DNA of 64,000 nucleotides from Vibrio sp. CDRSL-10 TSBA (GCA_039696685.1 CP155566.1:1-64000), one strand, 5' to 3'; numbered from the stretch's first letter, positions 33,422 through 43,510 are shown. Numbers and translations: made by a program. Notes: generated from the sequence alone by a model not told the origin.

Positions 33422-33773
33422 GTTAATCTATCTTCTGCTAATTTAGCAACGTCACTGACACACTTCTGTCCATAGATGTGACAGCACGATCGCAGCTAGC
33501 ACGTTTATGCCCCTTTTCTTGCTAACGCTTTTACTCAGTAGCAGATCGTGCCACTGGAATCGCAATACTTTTACTCATGACTGGCGATTGAGGGATCGCG
33601 GCCAAGAAAACTATGGGTTGAAAAATGTTACTTTGCTGAGTGTCCAGTTTTACTTTCAGGATTCAATATGCTTTTAGTCAATTAATTAGCCAAATGCTAT
33701 GCTACAGTGGCGTATGAGTGCATGTTTAACTGATTAAGCAAAACAACTAGATCATCTGGGAGTGAGTTATTCA
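33422..33773. other. Gene-free stretch upstream of the secreted protein gene
   Basis: No ORF of interest. Contains GTGTCCAGTTTTACTTTCAGG (about 33639-33659) and, near the end, the ribosome site GGGAG (about 33758) of the next gene. No repeat or promoter could be assigned with confidence. Confidence 0.4.
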
Positions 33774-34380
33774 ATGAAAAGAAACGATATTACCGATTGC
33801 AGCCTTACTACTATCAACTGTTGTTCATGCTGAGTGGTTGAACACTGATAATACCGATGAAATCACAGGTAAACGCACAGTGAGCGCATTTTCGTATGTT
33901 TACAAGCAAGATGAAAGTATTGGTGTGAGATGTGATGTTTCTGATAACAAGAAAAGCATAATGTTGACCTTTAATGCAGATAACGCATTAGGGACACCGA
34001 GAACCAACGTAGATATGTTTGTTAAAGTCGATGATAATCAGCCGATTAGCTTCCGAGGTCAACTATATACAAACTCATATCGTGCAGGATACGTCAACGC
34101 CAGCAGTGAGACAGAAGCAAACGTAAGTAAGTTACTTGCTCAGATGATTGCTGGTAATAAAGCATACGTGAAGATTCAAAATGACAGACGTTCAGAAATT
34201 GTTGACTTCAATGTCAGTCTTTCTGGTTTTACTGCTAAATCTAAGAAGGCACTATCAGCGTGTAGCTTTAATCCAAAAGCCAGAGAAATTACTCCAGAAG
34301 ATAAAGCTCGTTTAAGTGAAATCTCATCAGAACTCAAGAAGCTGCAATCTGAGAAGACAGCCATCCTATCTAAATACTAA
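33774..34380 (+). CDS. Secreted protein of unknown function (frameshift at 33781-33785 hides its signal peptide)
   Basis: As written, only an N-terminally truncated frame (from 33838) is open. Removing one A from AAGAAACG at 33781-33785 opens it to the ATG at 33774 and reveals a perfect signal peptide, MKRTILPIAALLLSTVVHA, then EWLNTDNTDEITGK. The full product has 201 residues. Two cysteines (VRCDVS and SACSF) could form a disulfide. The pattern VRCD...FNVSLSGF...L..CSF recalls TagO/VasI-type periplasmic proteins of type VI secretion, but this is weak. A coiled C-terminal tail (LSEISSELKKLQSEK) ends it. Confidence 0.7.
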
Positions 34381-34431
34381 TCTGAATTAGCTTGGACTGA
34401 ATCTGTTACCTTTAAAGTCAAAGCTTAATTC

Positions 34432-34468
34432 GGTCTGGACAGATGACTACTCCTCATTTGTCCAGACC
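34432..34468 (+). terminator. Hairpin after the secreted protein gene
   Basis: GGTCTGGACA / TGTCCAGACC, a perfect 10-bp stem (34432-34441, 34459-34468) 50 bases after the stop codon. No strong T run follows. Confidence 0.5.
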
Positions 34469-34672
34469 GTGCTCAGTGTGTGGCTGACACGGATCTGCCC
34501 CATTTCGTGTCGGCATAACAAACTAGACTCATTTCTTTTGTCATTAATTGGCTTACTTTAAGTAATGCTAAAAGTAGCTACGCTACTGGTCACTTTTTAT
34601 TAAAAATTCATCATTTTCCCTAAATTGGATGAATTATTCCCATCGGAACTTTGAGACTTAGTGAGTAATATG

Positions 34673-34688
34673 TAATCACTTGATTAAT
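34673..34688. promoter_or_regulatory. Candidate TetR operator upstream of the hydrolase
   Basis: TAATC-ACTT-GATTA, an inverted repeat with 4-bp spacing, overlaps a likely -10 box (TTGAGA at 34651, TAATCA at 34673). The same half-sites and spacing occur just upstream of the island's tetR gene. Confidence 0.55.
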
Positions 34689-34745
34689 TTTATCTCAGGG
34701 TCTATTCAGGCTCCGTATTGAGTACTGGTCAGTAAAGGTTAGGCA

Positions 34746-35967
34746 ATGTCGCAATCAAAAATATCGATGAATAAACGTTTTCGCAGTGGAAGAGTTTTTG
34801 GCGTGTTTTCAGCACTAGCATCGGCGTTGATGATATTGCTTGGTCTCCTAGGATGTTCTGGGTTGAATACAACTGAACAAGACATTCATTCTTTAGAATT
34901 TAACATTTATCAGCAGCAAACCATTAGCGATGTAAAGACACATCGAGTGTTTCAACAGATGGCACAAGAAGATGAGCTGATTTTCAACTCCCCGAATGAG
35001 TGGGCACCCAAAGATATCCCGGAAGCAAGCAAACCAACTAAGGGAATATTGCTAGTACATGGATTAGGTGATTCTCCGTGGTCGTTTAGTGATCTTGCAT
35101 TGGTATTATCAGAACAAGGTTTTTTAGTAAGGACGGTTTTATTGCCAGGGCATGGAAACGTCCCCTAATGACATGTTGGATGTGAGTGCTGAACAATGGC
35201 AGGAAGTTGTACATCAACAAGCGAAGCAGCTAGAGAAGGATGTTTCAGGAAAGGTGTACTTGGGAGGCTTTTCGACAGGAGCAAATCTTATTCTTGACTA
35301 TGCCTATCAACATCCTTCTATTGCGGGCCTTGCATTATTTTCTCCGGGTTTTAAAAGCAGAGTGCCGTTTCAGTGGATAACGCCAGCATTGTCAAAGGTG
35401 AAGCCATGGTTAATGACTCCTGACAGTGATGTTGATGTCCAAACACCAGTGCGTTACATGACAGTCCCTACCAATGGATTTGCACAATATTATCGAACCA
35501 GCGTGTTAGCTCAAAAACTCCTTGAAAAACCTTATGACAAACCTGTGCTGATAGTGGCGACTGAGCACGATTCGGTGATAGATACGCCTTATCTTTTACA
35601 AGTGTTCCAACACAATTTTACCAATCCTAATAGCCGATTTATTTGGTATGGGAAATTGCCTGTTGAAGCCTCAGATACTTCAAGAATACTAGTTCGAACG
35701 GATAGAATCGACGCACAGCGTATCAGTCAGTTTTCACACATGGGAGTGCTGTTTTCACCAGATAACCCACTGTACGGAAGTCAGGGACAATTACGTATTT
35801 GTTTGAACAGTATGAACGCTGAAGAAAGAAAGGCGTGTGAAAATGGCTCGCCGTTGTGGTTTTCTGCCTGGGGGTATCATGAAGAAGGAAAAGTACACGC
35901 CAGATTAACATATAACCCTTACTTTTCATGGCAAAACGCTGTCATGTTTGATGTGTTAGGCGGCTAA
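34746..35967 (+). CDS. Alpha/beta hydrolase lipoprotein (frameshift at 35155-35159)
   Basis: Removing one A from CATGGAAACGTCC restores LPGHGTSPNDM and yields 406 residues. An N-terminal signal with lipobox LLGLLGC (cysteine near residue 37) predicts an envelope lipoprotein. Hydrolase-fold elements are ILLVHGLGDSPWSF (oxyanion loop), the nucleophile elbow GGFSTGAN, and a late HDS/His region (ATEHDSVID, SHMG). The start at 34746 follows AAGG. The substrate is unknown; a lysophospholipase or esterase is possible. A damaged copy of its last 50 codons lies at 41168-41325, beyond the RND operon. Shares a candidate operator with tetR. Confidence 0.8.
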
Positions 35968-36044
35968 AGTTTTAGATAAATTCATCACTTTCGATGTTTT
36001 TAGGGAATTAAATCGCTGCCATTTTAATCGGTACTCTCTAGAAT

Positions 36045-36062
36045 ATTAATCATTCGATTAAT
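36045..36062. promoter_or_regulatory. Candidate TetR operator upstream of tetR-RND operon
   Basis: ATTAATCATTCGATTAAT is a perfect inverted repeat of 7-bp half-sites around ATTC, ending 21 bases before the tetR start. Likely autoregulatory; the hydrolase gene has a similar site. Confidence 0.6.
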
Positions 36063-36083
36063 TAAGTAATGAGAGCCAAACCT

Positions 36084-36749
36084 ATGTCTGATGAACCTTC
36101 AGCGCAAAACGTTCCTTTGGAGCAAAAAAAAGTGGGTCGACCTACTGGCGGCGAAAGTGACGCTCGTAAGAGACTGATTGATGCTTCACGTCAGTTGTTC
36201 ATTCGACTTCCCTACGAAAAAGTCTCGACTCGTTTGGTCGCAGAGCGAGCGGGCGTCAATATCGCACTCATTCGTTATTACTTTAAAAATAAAGCTGGCT
36301 TACTCGAAGCCATGTTGCAAGACACCTTTGCACCAATGAGTGAATTTATACGTAAAGAATCTGGCGACTCCTTCAGTTTTCAGACCAAAATGCGTATCTA
36401 CTATCAGATGATGACCCCACATCCTGGTTTTCCTCGCCTTATTGCTCGATTGATGGATCGTCCTGAAGGGGACGAAGCAAGGGATGTGCTGATAAAGCAC
36501 ATGTCGAGTTTTGTTCTGCCGGTTATTCAGTTGACCAATAGTCAACTTCCAAACTTGAAAGAAGGCGTGGATATTGATCTTGCCCGATTGAGTTGTATCA
36601 GCTTGATGATATGTCCTTTTTTACTCCCTGATACGGCATTCAAATTAATGAATATGGAACGTAATGAAGCGAGCCTCATGGCTTTGCTTGAACATAATGT
36701 GAAGTTGCTTGAGTTGGGTATTTTAAAGCAGAGTGAGGAAGATTTATGA
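36084..36749 (+). CDS. TetR-family transcriptional regulator of the RND operon
   Basis: 221 residues from ATG 36084 (MSDEPSAQN); an in-frame ATG at 36069 is the alternative. The N-terminal helix-turn-helix is typical: KRLIDASRQLFIRLPYEKVSTRLVAERAGVNIALIRYYFKNKAGLLEAM. A helical ligand-binding domain follows. The stop overlaps the adaptor gene by ATGA, so the regulator is first in its own operon. It probably represses the operon through the palindrome at 36045-36062. Confidence 0.9.
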   Translation: MSDEPSAQNVPLEQKKVGRPTGGESDARKRLIDASRQLFIRLPYEKVSTRLVAERAGVNIALIRYYFKNKAGLLEAMLQDTFAPMSEFIRKESGDSFSFQTKMRIYYQMMTPHPGFPRLIARLMDRPEGDEARDVLIKHMSSFVLPVIQLTNSQLPNLKEGVDIDLARLSCISLMICPFLLPDTAFKLMNMERNEASLMALLEHNVKLLELGILKQSEEDL

Positions 36750-38042
36750 GCCGCTTTAGTAGACGATGGTTGTTCATTCCAGCGGCTTTAGTGGGGGTCG
36801 TTATTTTTGTAATTGCTATCAACAGTAAATCAACGCCCGAATTAAAAGCCGTCCAGGCTAAAGAGAGGTTAGTGGATGTTATTTCCCTAAGCAAGCAAAG
36901 TTTAGCACCACTGGTGGTCGGGTATGGTCGTGTTACCCCAAAAACTGAGTGGCAGGGAATTGCAGAAGTGTCGGGGCGTATTATCTACATTGCTCCTGAG
37001 TTAGAGCGGGGAAGAATTGTGCCCGCAAACACACTTTTGCTGAGAATTGATCCTTTGGATTATGAGTTAAGTCTCGCGCAGTCTGAAGCACAGTTAAGCT
37101 TGTCTCAAGCTCAATTGAATCAGCTTGCATTAAAAGAAGGAAACCTGAAAACCCAACTGAACATCGAAAAACAGCGCCTGGAAATTAGTTCAAAAGAGCT
37201 AGAGCGTAAGAAGAAGTTGTTTGAACGTGGTTTGATTTCGCAGTCAGCGTATGACACTGAAGTACAGGTTGTTCTGACGGGCCGAAGAAACGGTCGAAGA
37301 GTTGGAAAATCAGTGGGTATCTTTGCCTGATGACCGAAAAGTTATTCAATCTCAAATTAAGGTGAATGAATCGGCGGTTGAAATGGCAAAACGTTCTTTG
37401 CAAAGAACCGAGGTTTACTTGCCATTTCGAGCACGTATTGCCGAAGTGAATGTCGTAAAAGATCAAGTTGTTAATAATCAACAAACGATGATAAAGGCGC
37501 ATAGTCTCGATTCTGTTGAAGTGGACACACAAGTCGCGGTTGATGATTTCTTTTTGCTGGCAAATAAGGGAACCCAAGACAACACCATTGAGGCTTTTCG
37601 TAGTGATTATGTCAATGTCAACGCAAGTGTACATTTGCGTAGCAATGACCACCACTATGAGTGGCCTGCCATCGTCTCGCGAGTCAGTGACAGCGTAAAT
37701 TACAATCAGGCGACCGCCGGTATTATTCTTGATGTCCAGTTAAGTAACAACCTGCCTGCGAATTTGCCGTCATTGATCAGTGGGATGTTTGTTGAAGCCG
37801 AGCTTGAAGGCGTTGCTCAGGAGCACTATATCGTGCCGGAATCGGCATTACACGGCAAAACGGTATATTTGATGCGTGACAATGCGCTGGCTATTGCTAC
37901 GGTCAAAGTACTCTACCGACGTGATGGCGTCGTTGCCGTTGAGGGTGAATTTCAGGACAAAGATCTACTGGTTCTGAATGACTTGCAACCTGCGGTTGTT
38001 GGGATGGCGCTTCGTATTGCAAAGCATGAGGCAGAATTATGA
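36746..38042 (+). CDS. RND efflux periplasmic adaptor (frameshift at 37287-37291)
   Basis: Removing one A from CGAAGAAACGG restores LTGRRTVEELENQW and gives 431 residues. A single N-terminal membrane anchor (WLFIPAALVGVVIFVIAI) is followed by a lipoyl-like half (GRVTPKTEWQGIAEVSGRI), an alpha-hairpin coiled coil (SEAQLSLSQAQLNQLALKEG) and a beta-barrel region. This is the membrane-fusion subunit that links the RND pump to an outer-membrane channel. No outer-membrane factor gene is present, so a TolC-like protein elsewhere is presumably used. Overlaps both neighbours by 4 bases. Confidence 0.88.
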
Positions 38043-41000
38043 TCCGCTTTTTTTCGCGGCACCCGACCGCAGCCAACTTGTTGATGTTGGCACTTATCAT
38101 GGTGGGTTTGACTTCACTATCAAAGATCAAACGCGAAACCTTTCCGGACTTTGTACCACCTTACCTCATTGCATCTATTGTTTACCCTGGAGCGACACCT
38201 CTGGAGGTAGAGCAGACGTTGTGTCAGCGTATGGAAGATGCGATAGATGGGTTGGATAATATTGTTGAAGCTCGTTGTGAAGCATTAGAGGGCATGGCAT
38301 CCATGATCATAAAACTCACCAATGGGGATATTGTTCCTCGAATGTTAGTGGATGTTCAGACTCAGATTAATAGCATTAATGATTTTCCAGCAGAAACTGA
38401 GTCCCCTATCGTGCGTGAGTTAGACAAAAACGATCCAGTCGTTGATGTAGCAATCCAGGCAGACATGCCGTTGCCAGAGTTGAAAGCTTATGCTGAGTCG
38501 CTAAAAAGGATACTCAAGGTCGACTATGGTGTATCGCTGGTTGAAGTCAGTGATTTCTCAGATCATCAAATAAGGGTCGAACTCGATACGGCTGCGGTAC
38601 GCCGTTTAGGGATGAGTGTCGCTGATGTTTCTTCAACCTTAGCAAGTCAGAATATCAAACTCCCTGGGGGCAATCTGGAGTTATCTGACCGAAATTATTT
38701 AGTTCGCTTTGACGGTCAACAGGTGGACACTGAAGGTTTAGGGAATATCGTGGTTGGCGCAGATAGTGATGGCTCTGTCGTGCAATTGAAAGATATTGCC
38801 ACCATTACCAATCGTTTTGAACTTGATGAGCAGAAACTCCTGTTTGATGGTATGCCTGCGACCGTCTTAAAAATCAGTAAAAATAAAGCCGATGACTCTT
38901 TGCGGGTGAAAGATAAAGTGGCCGCCTTTGTTGATGCCGCAAATGAGACTGCTCCAACCGGTGTGACTTTGACGCTCACCAACGACCAGTCTTCAATGTT
39001 GTGGGACCGTTTGACCATGATATTGAATAACGGTTGGCAAGGGGTGTTATTAGTCTTTGCTGTGATGTGGTTATTCTTTACGTTTCGCTATTCATTTTGG
39101 GTGGCAGCGGGATTGCCTGTGGCTTTCCTGGGCAGTCTTTATTTAATGGCGTCTATGGGGCTATCCATCAATATCATGACACTGGCTGCGTTATTGATGG
39201 CGATTGGTATCATGATGGACGATGCCATCGTGATTTCAGAGTCTATAGCCGCTCATATTGATAGAGGTCAACAGGTCAAAGAAGCGGTTTATAACGGCGT
39301 AAGCAAAGTGTTTCCTGGTGTATTGTCTTCTTACTTAACCACGGTATGCATTTTTGGCAGTTTGATGTTTCTTGAAGGCGAGATGGGAGCGGTACTAAAA
39401 GTAGTGCCGATGGTACTGTTACTGGTACTGACATTGAGTCTGGTTGAAGCATTTTTAATTCTTCCGAATCATTTAAGCCACAGCCTTGAAAAGTCGGCGT
39501 CCGAGTCTGAACCACCACGATGGAAGCAGACGTTTCTTTAACCGATTTGAAAGTTTTCGTAATAATCAATTAATGACGTCTGTGGAATGGACGGTTCGTT
39601 GGCGCTATTTGTTTGTCGGTGGTGTGGTTGGACTGCTCATCGCGTCAGTCTCATTGCTTGCCAGTGGTACCCTTAAGTTTGTTGGCTTTCCTCAATTGGA
39701 TGGGGATATTGCAGAAGCGCGTATCATCCTTCCTCCTGGCTCAACGCTATCACAGACAGAACATATCGTTGAGCAAGTGGTTTTAGCGGCCAAACGGGTC
39801 GACAGTCAATACACCAACGAAGTGGAAGGTGGAGAGCCATTAGTTCGTCATATTACTGAGCAATACAATGTGAACGGAGATGCCGACGAATCTGGGCCTC
39901 ATATTGCTACCGTGCGTCTGGATTTACTCAGTGCTGAAGTGAGAAATAGTTTGATGGCTGACGTGCTCAGCGACTGGGAAAAAGAGACGGGCGAATTAGC
40001 GGCACCGGTGTCTCTGGTCTTTAAGCAACCTTCATTGGGGCCTGGTGGTAAAGATGTTGAATTGCGTATTCAACATGATGATTTATCAGTACTTAAAGAG
40101 GCATCCATCGATATCCAAGCCTTTTTAGCTCAGTTTCAAGGTGTCAGTGGCGTGATAGACGACATGCGTTTAGGGAAACCAGAGCTAAAGATAAGTTTAC
40201 GCGCTGGTGCTGAGAATTATGGTGTGAATGGGCAAATGGTCGCCACTCAGTTACGAGCCGCTTACTTTGGTCAGACGGCGGATGAAATCCAGGTTGGCCC
40301 CGAGAATATTAAGATTCAGGTCATGTTGGATAAGCAGCAAGCCGGTGATTTATCGGAACTCAAACGATTTCCGGTCACGCTAGCGAATGGTTCGCATGTC
40401 CCGCTTTCTATGGTGGCTACGATTGAATATCAGCGTAATTTTGTTCGAATACAGCGTATTGACGGGTTCCGTACGGTCACGGTTTCAGCGGACCTCAATC
40501 AGAGTGTGATTAGCTCTAATGAGCTATTAGAGCAATTCAAAAAGGTCGAATTGCCGAAGTTGCGAAAAGATTATCCGGGGTTGCGAGTTAACTTTGAAGG
40601 TTCAGCCAGAGATATGGCTGCTGCGAGTAACTCGATGCTGACAGGCTTTTTACTCGGTGTATTTGGCGTTTTCGTTATCCTGAGTTTCCAATTCCGCAGC
40701 TACCTCGAACCTGCGGTGGTGTTAGTGACCATTCCTCTTGCGTTTATTGGCGTGTTATGGGGGCATTTATTACTTGGCCATCCAATGAGTTTACCTGGAA
40801 TGTTAGGGTTTGTTTCATTGGCTGGGGTTGTGGTGAATGATTCAATATTGCTGGTTCAGTATATTCGTCAGCACCTAAATGATGGGGAATCGCTACACGA
40901 TGCTGTTGTGTTTGCCAGTCGAGAGCGATTCCGAGCTGTATTCTTAACGTCCATAACTACCGCTGCGGGTTTGTTGCCATTGCTGCTTGAAACCAGTTTG

Positions 41001-41165
41001 CAGGCTGAGATTATTAAACCATTGGTTATCTCAATTGTGTTTGGCATCTTCACATCGACGCTTTTGGTGTTATTCATGATACCCGCAGCTTACGCCATAT
41101 TGGGAGACTTTGGTTTAGTCAAAGCTCATCACAGGCAAGTTAGTGCAGTGGATGTATCTGCTTAA
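38039..41165 (+). CDS. RND efflux transporter permease (frameshift at 39532-39536)
   Basis: Removing one T from GACGTTTCTTT restores KQTFFNRFESF and gives 1041 residues, the usual RND size. It starts MIRFFSRHPTAANLLMLALIM. Twelve membrane segments in two homologous halves are inferable; the proton-relay aspartates are in GIMMDDAIVISESIAAH, and the second half ends GVVVNDSILLVQYIRQHL. Divergent from AcrB-type pumps and closer to the metal/lipid-like AcrB relatives with a TetR partner. Substrate unknown. Confidence 0.9.
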
Positions 41166-41167
41166 AC

Positions 41168-41325
41168 AGTATGGATGGCGAAGTAAGAAAAGCCTGTGAA
41201 AGCGGAGCCAAATTATGGTTTTCCGTGTGGGGGTATCAACGAGGATGGAAGAGTTCATGCCCGACTTATTCAATCCTTATCTGACATGGCCAACCATAAC
41301 AATGGAACAAGTTCTAGAAAACTAA
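41168..41325 (+). pseudogene. 3' remnant of a second alpha/beta hydrolase gene
   Basis: In shifting frames the sequence encodes NSMDGEVRKACESGAKLW and FSVWGY, then NEDGRVHARL, then FNPYLTWPTITMEQVLEN and TAA. This aligns with the C-terminus of the hydrolase at 34746-35967 (NSMNAEERKACENGSPLWFS, WGYHEEGKVHARLTYNPYFSW). At least two indels break it, and these are not of the GAAC type, so it is a true relic. Confidence 0.75.
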
Positions 41326-41372
41326 AGAAGCAGAAATGTTATGAAAATCAATCAAAAATAGGAGTTGAAACT

Positions 41373-42302
41373 GTGAAAAGAGTACAGTTTAGCCGCTATG
41401 GCGGTCCGGAAGTTATGTCATTTGGTGAGTATGCTCTATCAGAACTTGCTCCTAATCGGGTGCGTGTCCGTGTAAAGACCGCTGCACTAAATCCACTTGA
41501 TTGGAAGTTACGCCAAGGCGTAATGAAGTTTGTAACTGGGAGAAAGTTTCCGCAGGGTATGGGATCCGATTTTGCGGGTGTTGTCGAAAGCGTAGGCTCT
41601 CAAGTGACAGATTTTGAAGTTGGTGATGAAGTATTTGGCACCGTCGAGATTAAAAGACAGGGAGCCTTCGCCGAACTGGTTGATGCTGATGCCAGCTTGT
41701 TGGTACACAAACCAACAGCAATATCCTTTAGCGAAGCTGCCTGTATTCCAATCCCAGCGGCAACAGCTTGGGCTGCGGTTATTGATGCAGCAAACGCAAG
41801 AGAAGGCGCACATATTTTTATTAATGGCTGTAGTGGCGCAGTAGGTAGCTTCGCTGTCCAATTAGCTCTTGCTTATGGTGCTTGCGTATCTGGCTCTTGT
41901 GGTACGTCGTCTGCACAAAGCGTACAAGCAGCCGGAGTTACTCCCGTCTTTGCGTATGAAGACAAAGCTGCAATGGTAACAAACGGTCCTTACGACGCGG
42001 TATTTGATACATTGGGAACACTTCCTGTAACAGATGGCTTAGCTATGCTTAAGAAAAGAGGGCGTTTTATTGATATTAATCCCACTCCAGGAAGAATGCT
42101 CCGAGGCTTTGTGTCCGGTCGCTATAAGATGGTATTTGCAACATCAGGTTTTAAGAGCCTGCAAAATATCGCAGACGTAGCAATGGACGGGAAACTCCGT
42201 TCATCCATTGCTTTAGAAGTACCATTCTCAGAGGCATTGAACGTTATCAAAGACGCTGAATTAGGTAAGCGTCCACCTGGTAGAGTTGTGCTAGTTATGT
42301 AA
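41373..42302 (+). CDS. NADP-dependent MDR-family oxidoreductase (quinone reductase-like)
   Basis: 309 residues from the GTG at 41373 (VKRVQFSRYGGPEVMSFGEY), behind AGGAG with correct spacing; the frame is open further upstream only through the hydrolase remnant. GroES-like motif NPLDWKLRQGVM and GMGSDFAGVVESVG are followed by the cofactor-binding loop INGCSGAVGSFAVQLAL. No zinc ligands are seen, so it belongs with the quinone-reductase branch of the medium-chain family. The last island gene. Confidence 0.85.
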   Translation: MKRVQFSRYGGPEVMSFGEYALSELAPNRVRVRVKTAALNPLDWKLRQGVMKFVTGRKFPQGMGSDFAGVVESVGSQVTDFEVGDEVFGTVEIKRQGAFAELVDADASLLVHKPTAISFSEAACIPIPAATAWAAVIDAANAREGAHIFINGCSGAVGSFAVQLALAYGACVSGSCGTSSAQSVQAAGVTPVFAYEDKAAMVTNGPYDAVFDTLGTLPVTDGLAMLKKRGRFIDINPTPGRMLRGFVSGRYKMVFATSGFKSLQNIADVAMDGKLRSSIALEVPFSEALNVIKDAELGKRPPGRVVLVM

Positions 42303-42892
42303 ATGAAAGAACTTTGTTATGCTCCAATGGAGCTGGACACTCAATTAAGCGAATTTCATATATCTAAAGTTATCCGCATTTTTCTAATTTAAGTGATTAA
42401 TCTAACAAACTTTTGTCCAGAAGTGAGTTACAACGAGTATGATACTTTAGTACTTAGTATGAGAACTTTAATACTCTCTTACAATGGTACCGATGAACGG
42501 GAAGTACTCGTAATATTACTCTCAAGGCCTTCAGGGTAGCTCCTGGAAGCGATTTCCCCTTGTGTAACTGACCTCGCCAATGCTGGAGGTTACCCAGGTA
42601 GAGTCAAAACCTGACGGTACCGCTTTTTGTGTATTTAGCCTTTAGAAACGACTCTATCCCTTTTAGGACACAAATTTTATGTGCCAATAGGGATTGTATG
42701 CTTGCTACTGCACCTCAGCCTATTACTTTCCGAGTAAACCATGTTTATGAAAAACTTCGTTGAGCAAGTATATTTTCTTCCAGAGCGAACCATTAACTTT
42801 GGTGAAAGTGAGTGACTTACCCCAGGGGTAAGTTTTATATGCTTTTAGTTGTTGTCTGTTGACAATCAATAGCATTAAAAAGACCAATCGAG
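42303..42892. other. Gene-free right end of the island
   Basis: 590 bases without a supported gene. Holds two imperfect tandem 19-20-bp units (42436-42454, 42456-42475) and an ATTGTCAA motif in inverted orientation (42859-42866). A short ACCCCAGGGGT palindrome lies near 42818. This part may contain the right recombination site. Confidence 0.55.
42436..42475 (+). repeat. Imperfect tandem repeat at the right end of the island
   Basis: AGTATGATACTTTAGTACT (42436-42454) is followed by AGTATGAGAACTTTAATACT (42456-42475). The first 16 bases also occur inverted at 30114-30129. Confidence 0.7.
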
Positions 42893-42897
42893 GAAAT
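42893..42897 (+). repeat. Right copy of the GAAAT direct repeat
   Basis: Identical to 22507-22511; overlaps the codons GAA ATG of the resumed comM frame. Confidence 0.8.
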
Positions 42898-43510
42898 GCC
42901 GGAGTTTGAACGTAAAGTGCTCGACTCGCTGCGTGAGCCGCTTGAGTCGGGCGAAATCATTATTTCCCGCGCGCAGGGCAAAACCCGCTTTCCGGCCCGC
43001 TTTCAGTTAGTCGGGGCGCTCAATCCCAGTCCGACCGGCTATTACGAAGGCAATCAGGCCCGAGCCAATCCGCAGATGATCCTGCGTTATCTGAGCCGTT
43101 TGTCCGGTCCGCTGCTGGACCGGTTTGATATGTCGATTGAAATTCCGGCGCTGCCCAAAGGTACGCTGGCCCATGGTGGCGATCGCGGTGAAGCGACCGC
43201 CATAGTCAAACAGCGCGTGCAGCAGGCACGTGAAGTGATGCTGGCGCGCAGCGGCAAGGTTAATGCGTTGCTGCAGAGCCGCGAAATCGAGCAATTTTGT
43301 CCGCTCAACCAGGCGGATGCGGAATTTCTCGAAAACGCGCTGCATCAGCTCGGACTGTCGATCCGGGCTTACCACCGCATCATCAAGGTGGCGCGTACCA
43401 TTGCCGATCTGCAGGGCGAAGCGCACATTCAGCGCGTGCATCTGGCGGAAGCGCTCGGTTACCGCGCTATGGATCGGTTACTGAAACAACTCACTGCGCA
43501 ATCGGTGTAG
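42893..43510 (+). pseudogene. comM: comM (YifB) 3' part
   Basis: C-terminal 205 codons of ComM, beginning EMPEFERKVLDSLREPLESGEI exactly where the 5' part stops. Sensor and arginine-finger regions (FQLVGALNPSPTGYY, LSGPLLDRFDMSIE) and the C-terminal helical domain (SIRAYHRIIKVARTIADL) are intact. An internal ATG at 42896 opens the frame but no ribosome site is present. The split inactivates the ATPase core. Confidence 0.95.

Larger units (their letters stand above)
22512..42897. mobile_element. 20.4-kb genomic island inserted in comM (gamma-mobile-trio-like)
   Basis: The segment interrupts comM exactly, is bounded by GAAAT repeats, and is visibly AT-richer than the flanks. A four-gene overlapping recombinase operon sits just inside the left end. 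Cargo is a typical accessory mix: antitoxin, helicase pair, secreted protein, lipoprotein hydrolase, RND efflux operon and oxidoreductase. A 590-base gene-free stretch precedes the right end. ATTGTCAA occurs in inverted orientation 23 and 26 bases inside the two ends (22535-22542 and 42859-42866). The B-C-D part of the operon matches what I recall of gamma-mobile-trio elements; the class assignment is an inference. Confidence 0.88.

Noticed and set aside
41196..41372. N-terminal extension of the MDR oxidoreductase
   Set aside because: The extension is a shifted reading of the hydrolase relic. The GTG at 41373 has a good ribosome site and gives the conserved start.
22512..42897. Integrative conjugative element or prophage
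   Set aside because: No relaxase, type IV secretion, capsid, terminase or tail genes are visible. The recombinase operon with accessory cargo fits a non-conjugative island.
22512..42897. Tn7-like AbaR-type transposon in comM
   Set aside because: The target gene and a 5-bp repeat would fit, but no TniA/TniB/TniQ or TnsABC-like genes are present; the recombinases are tyrosine-type.
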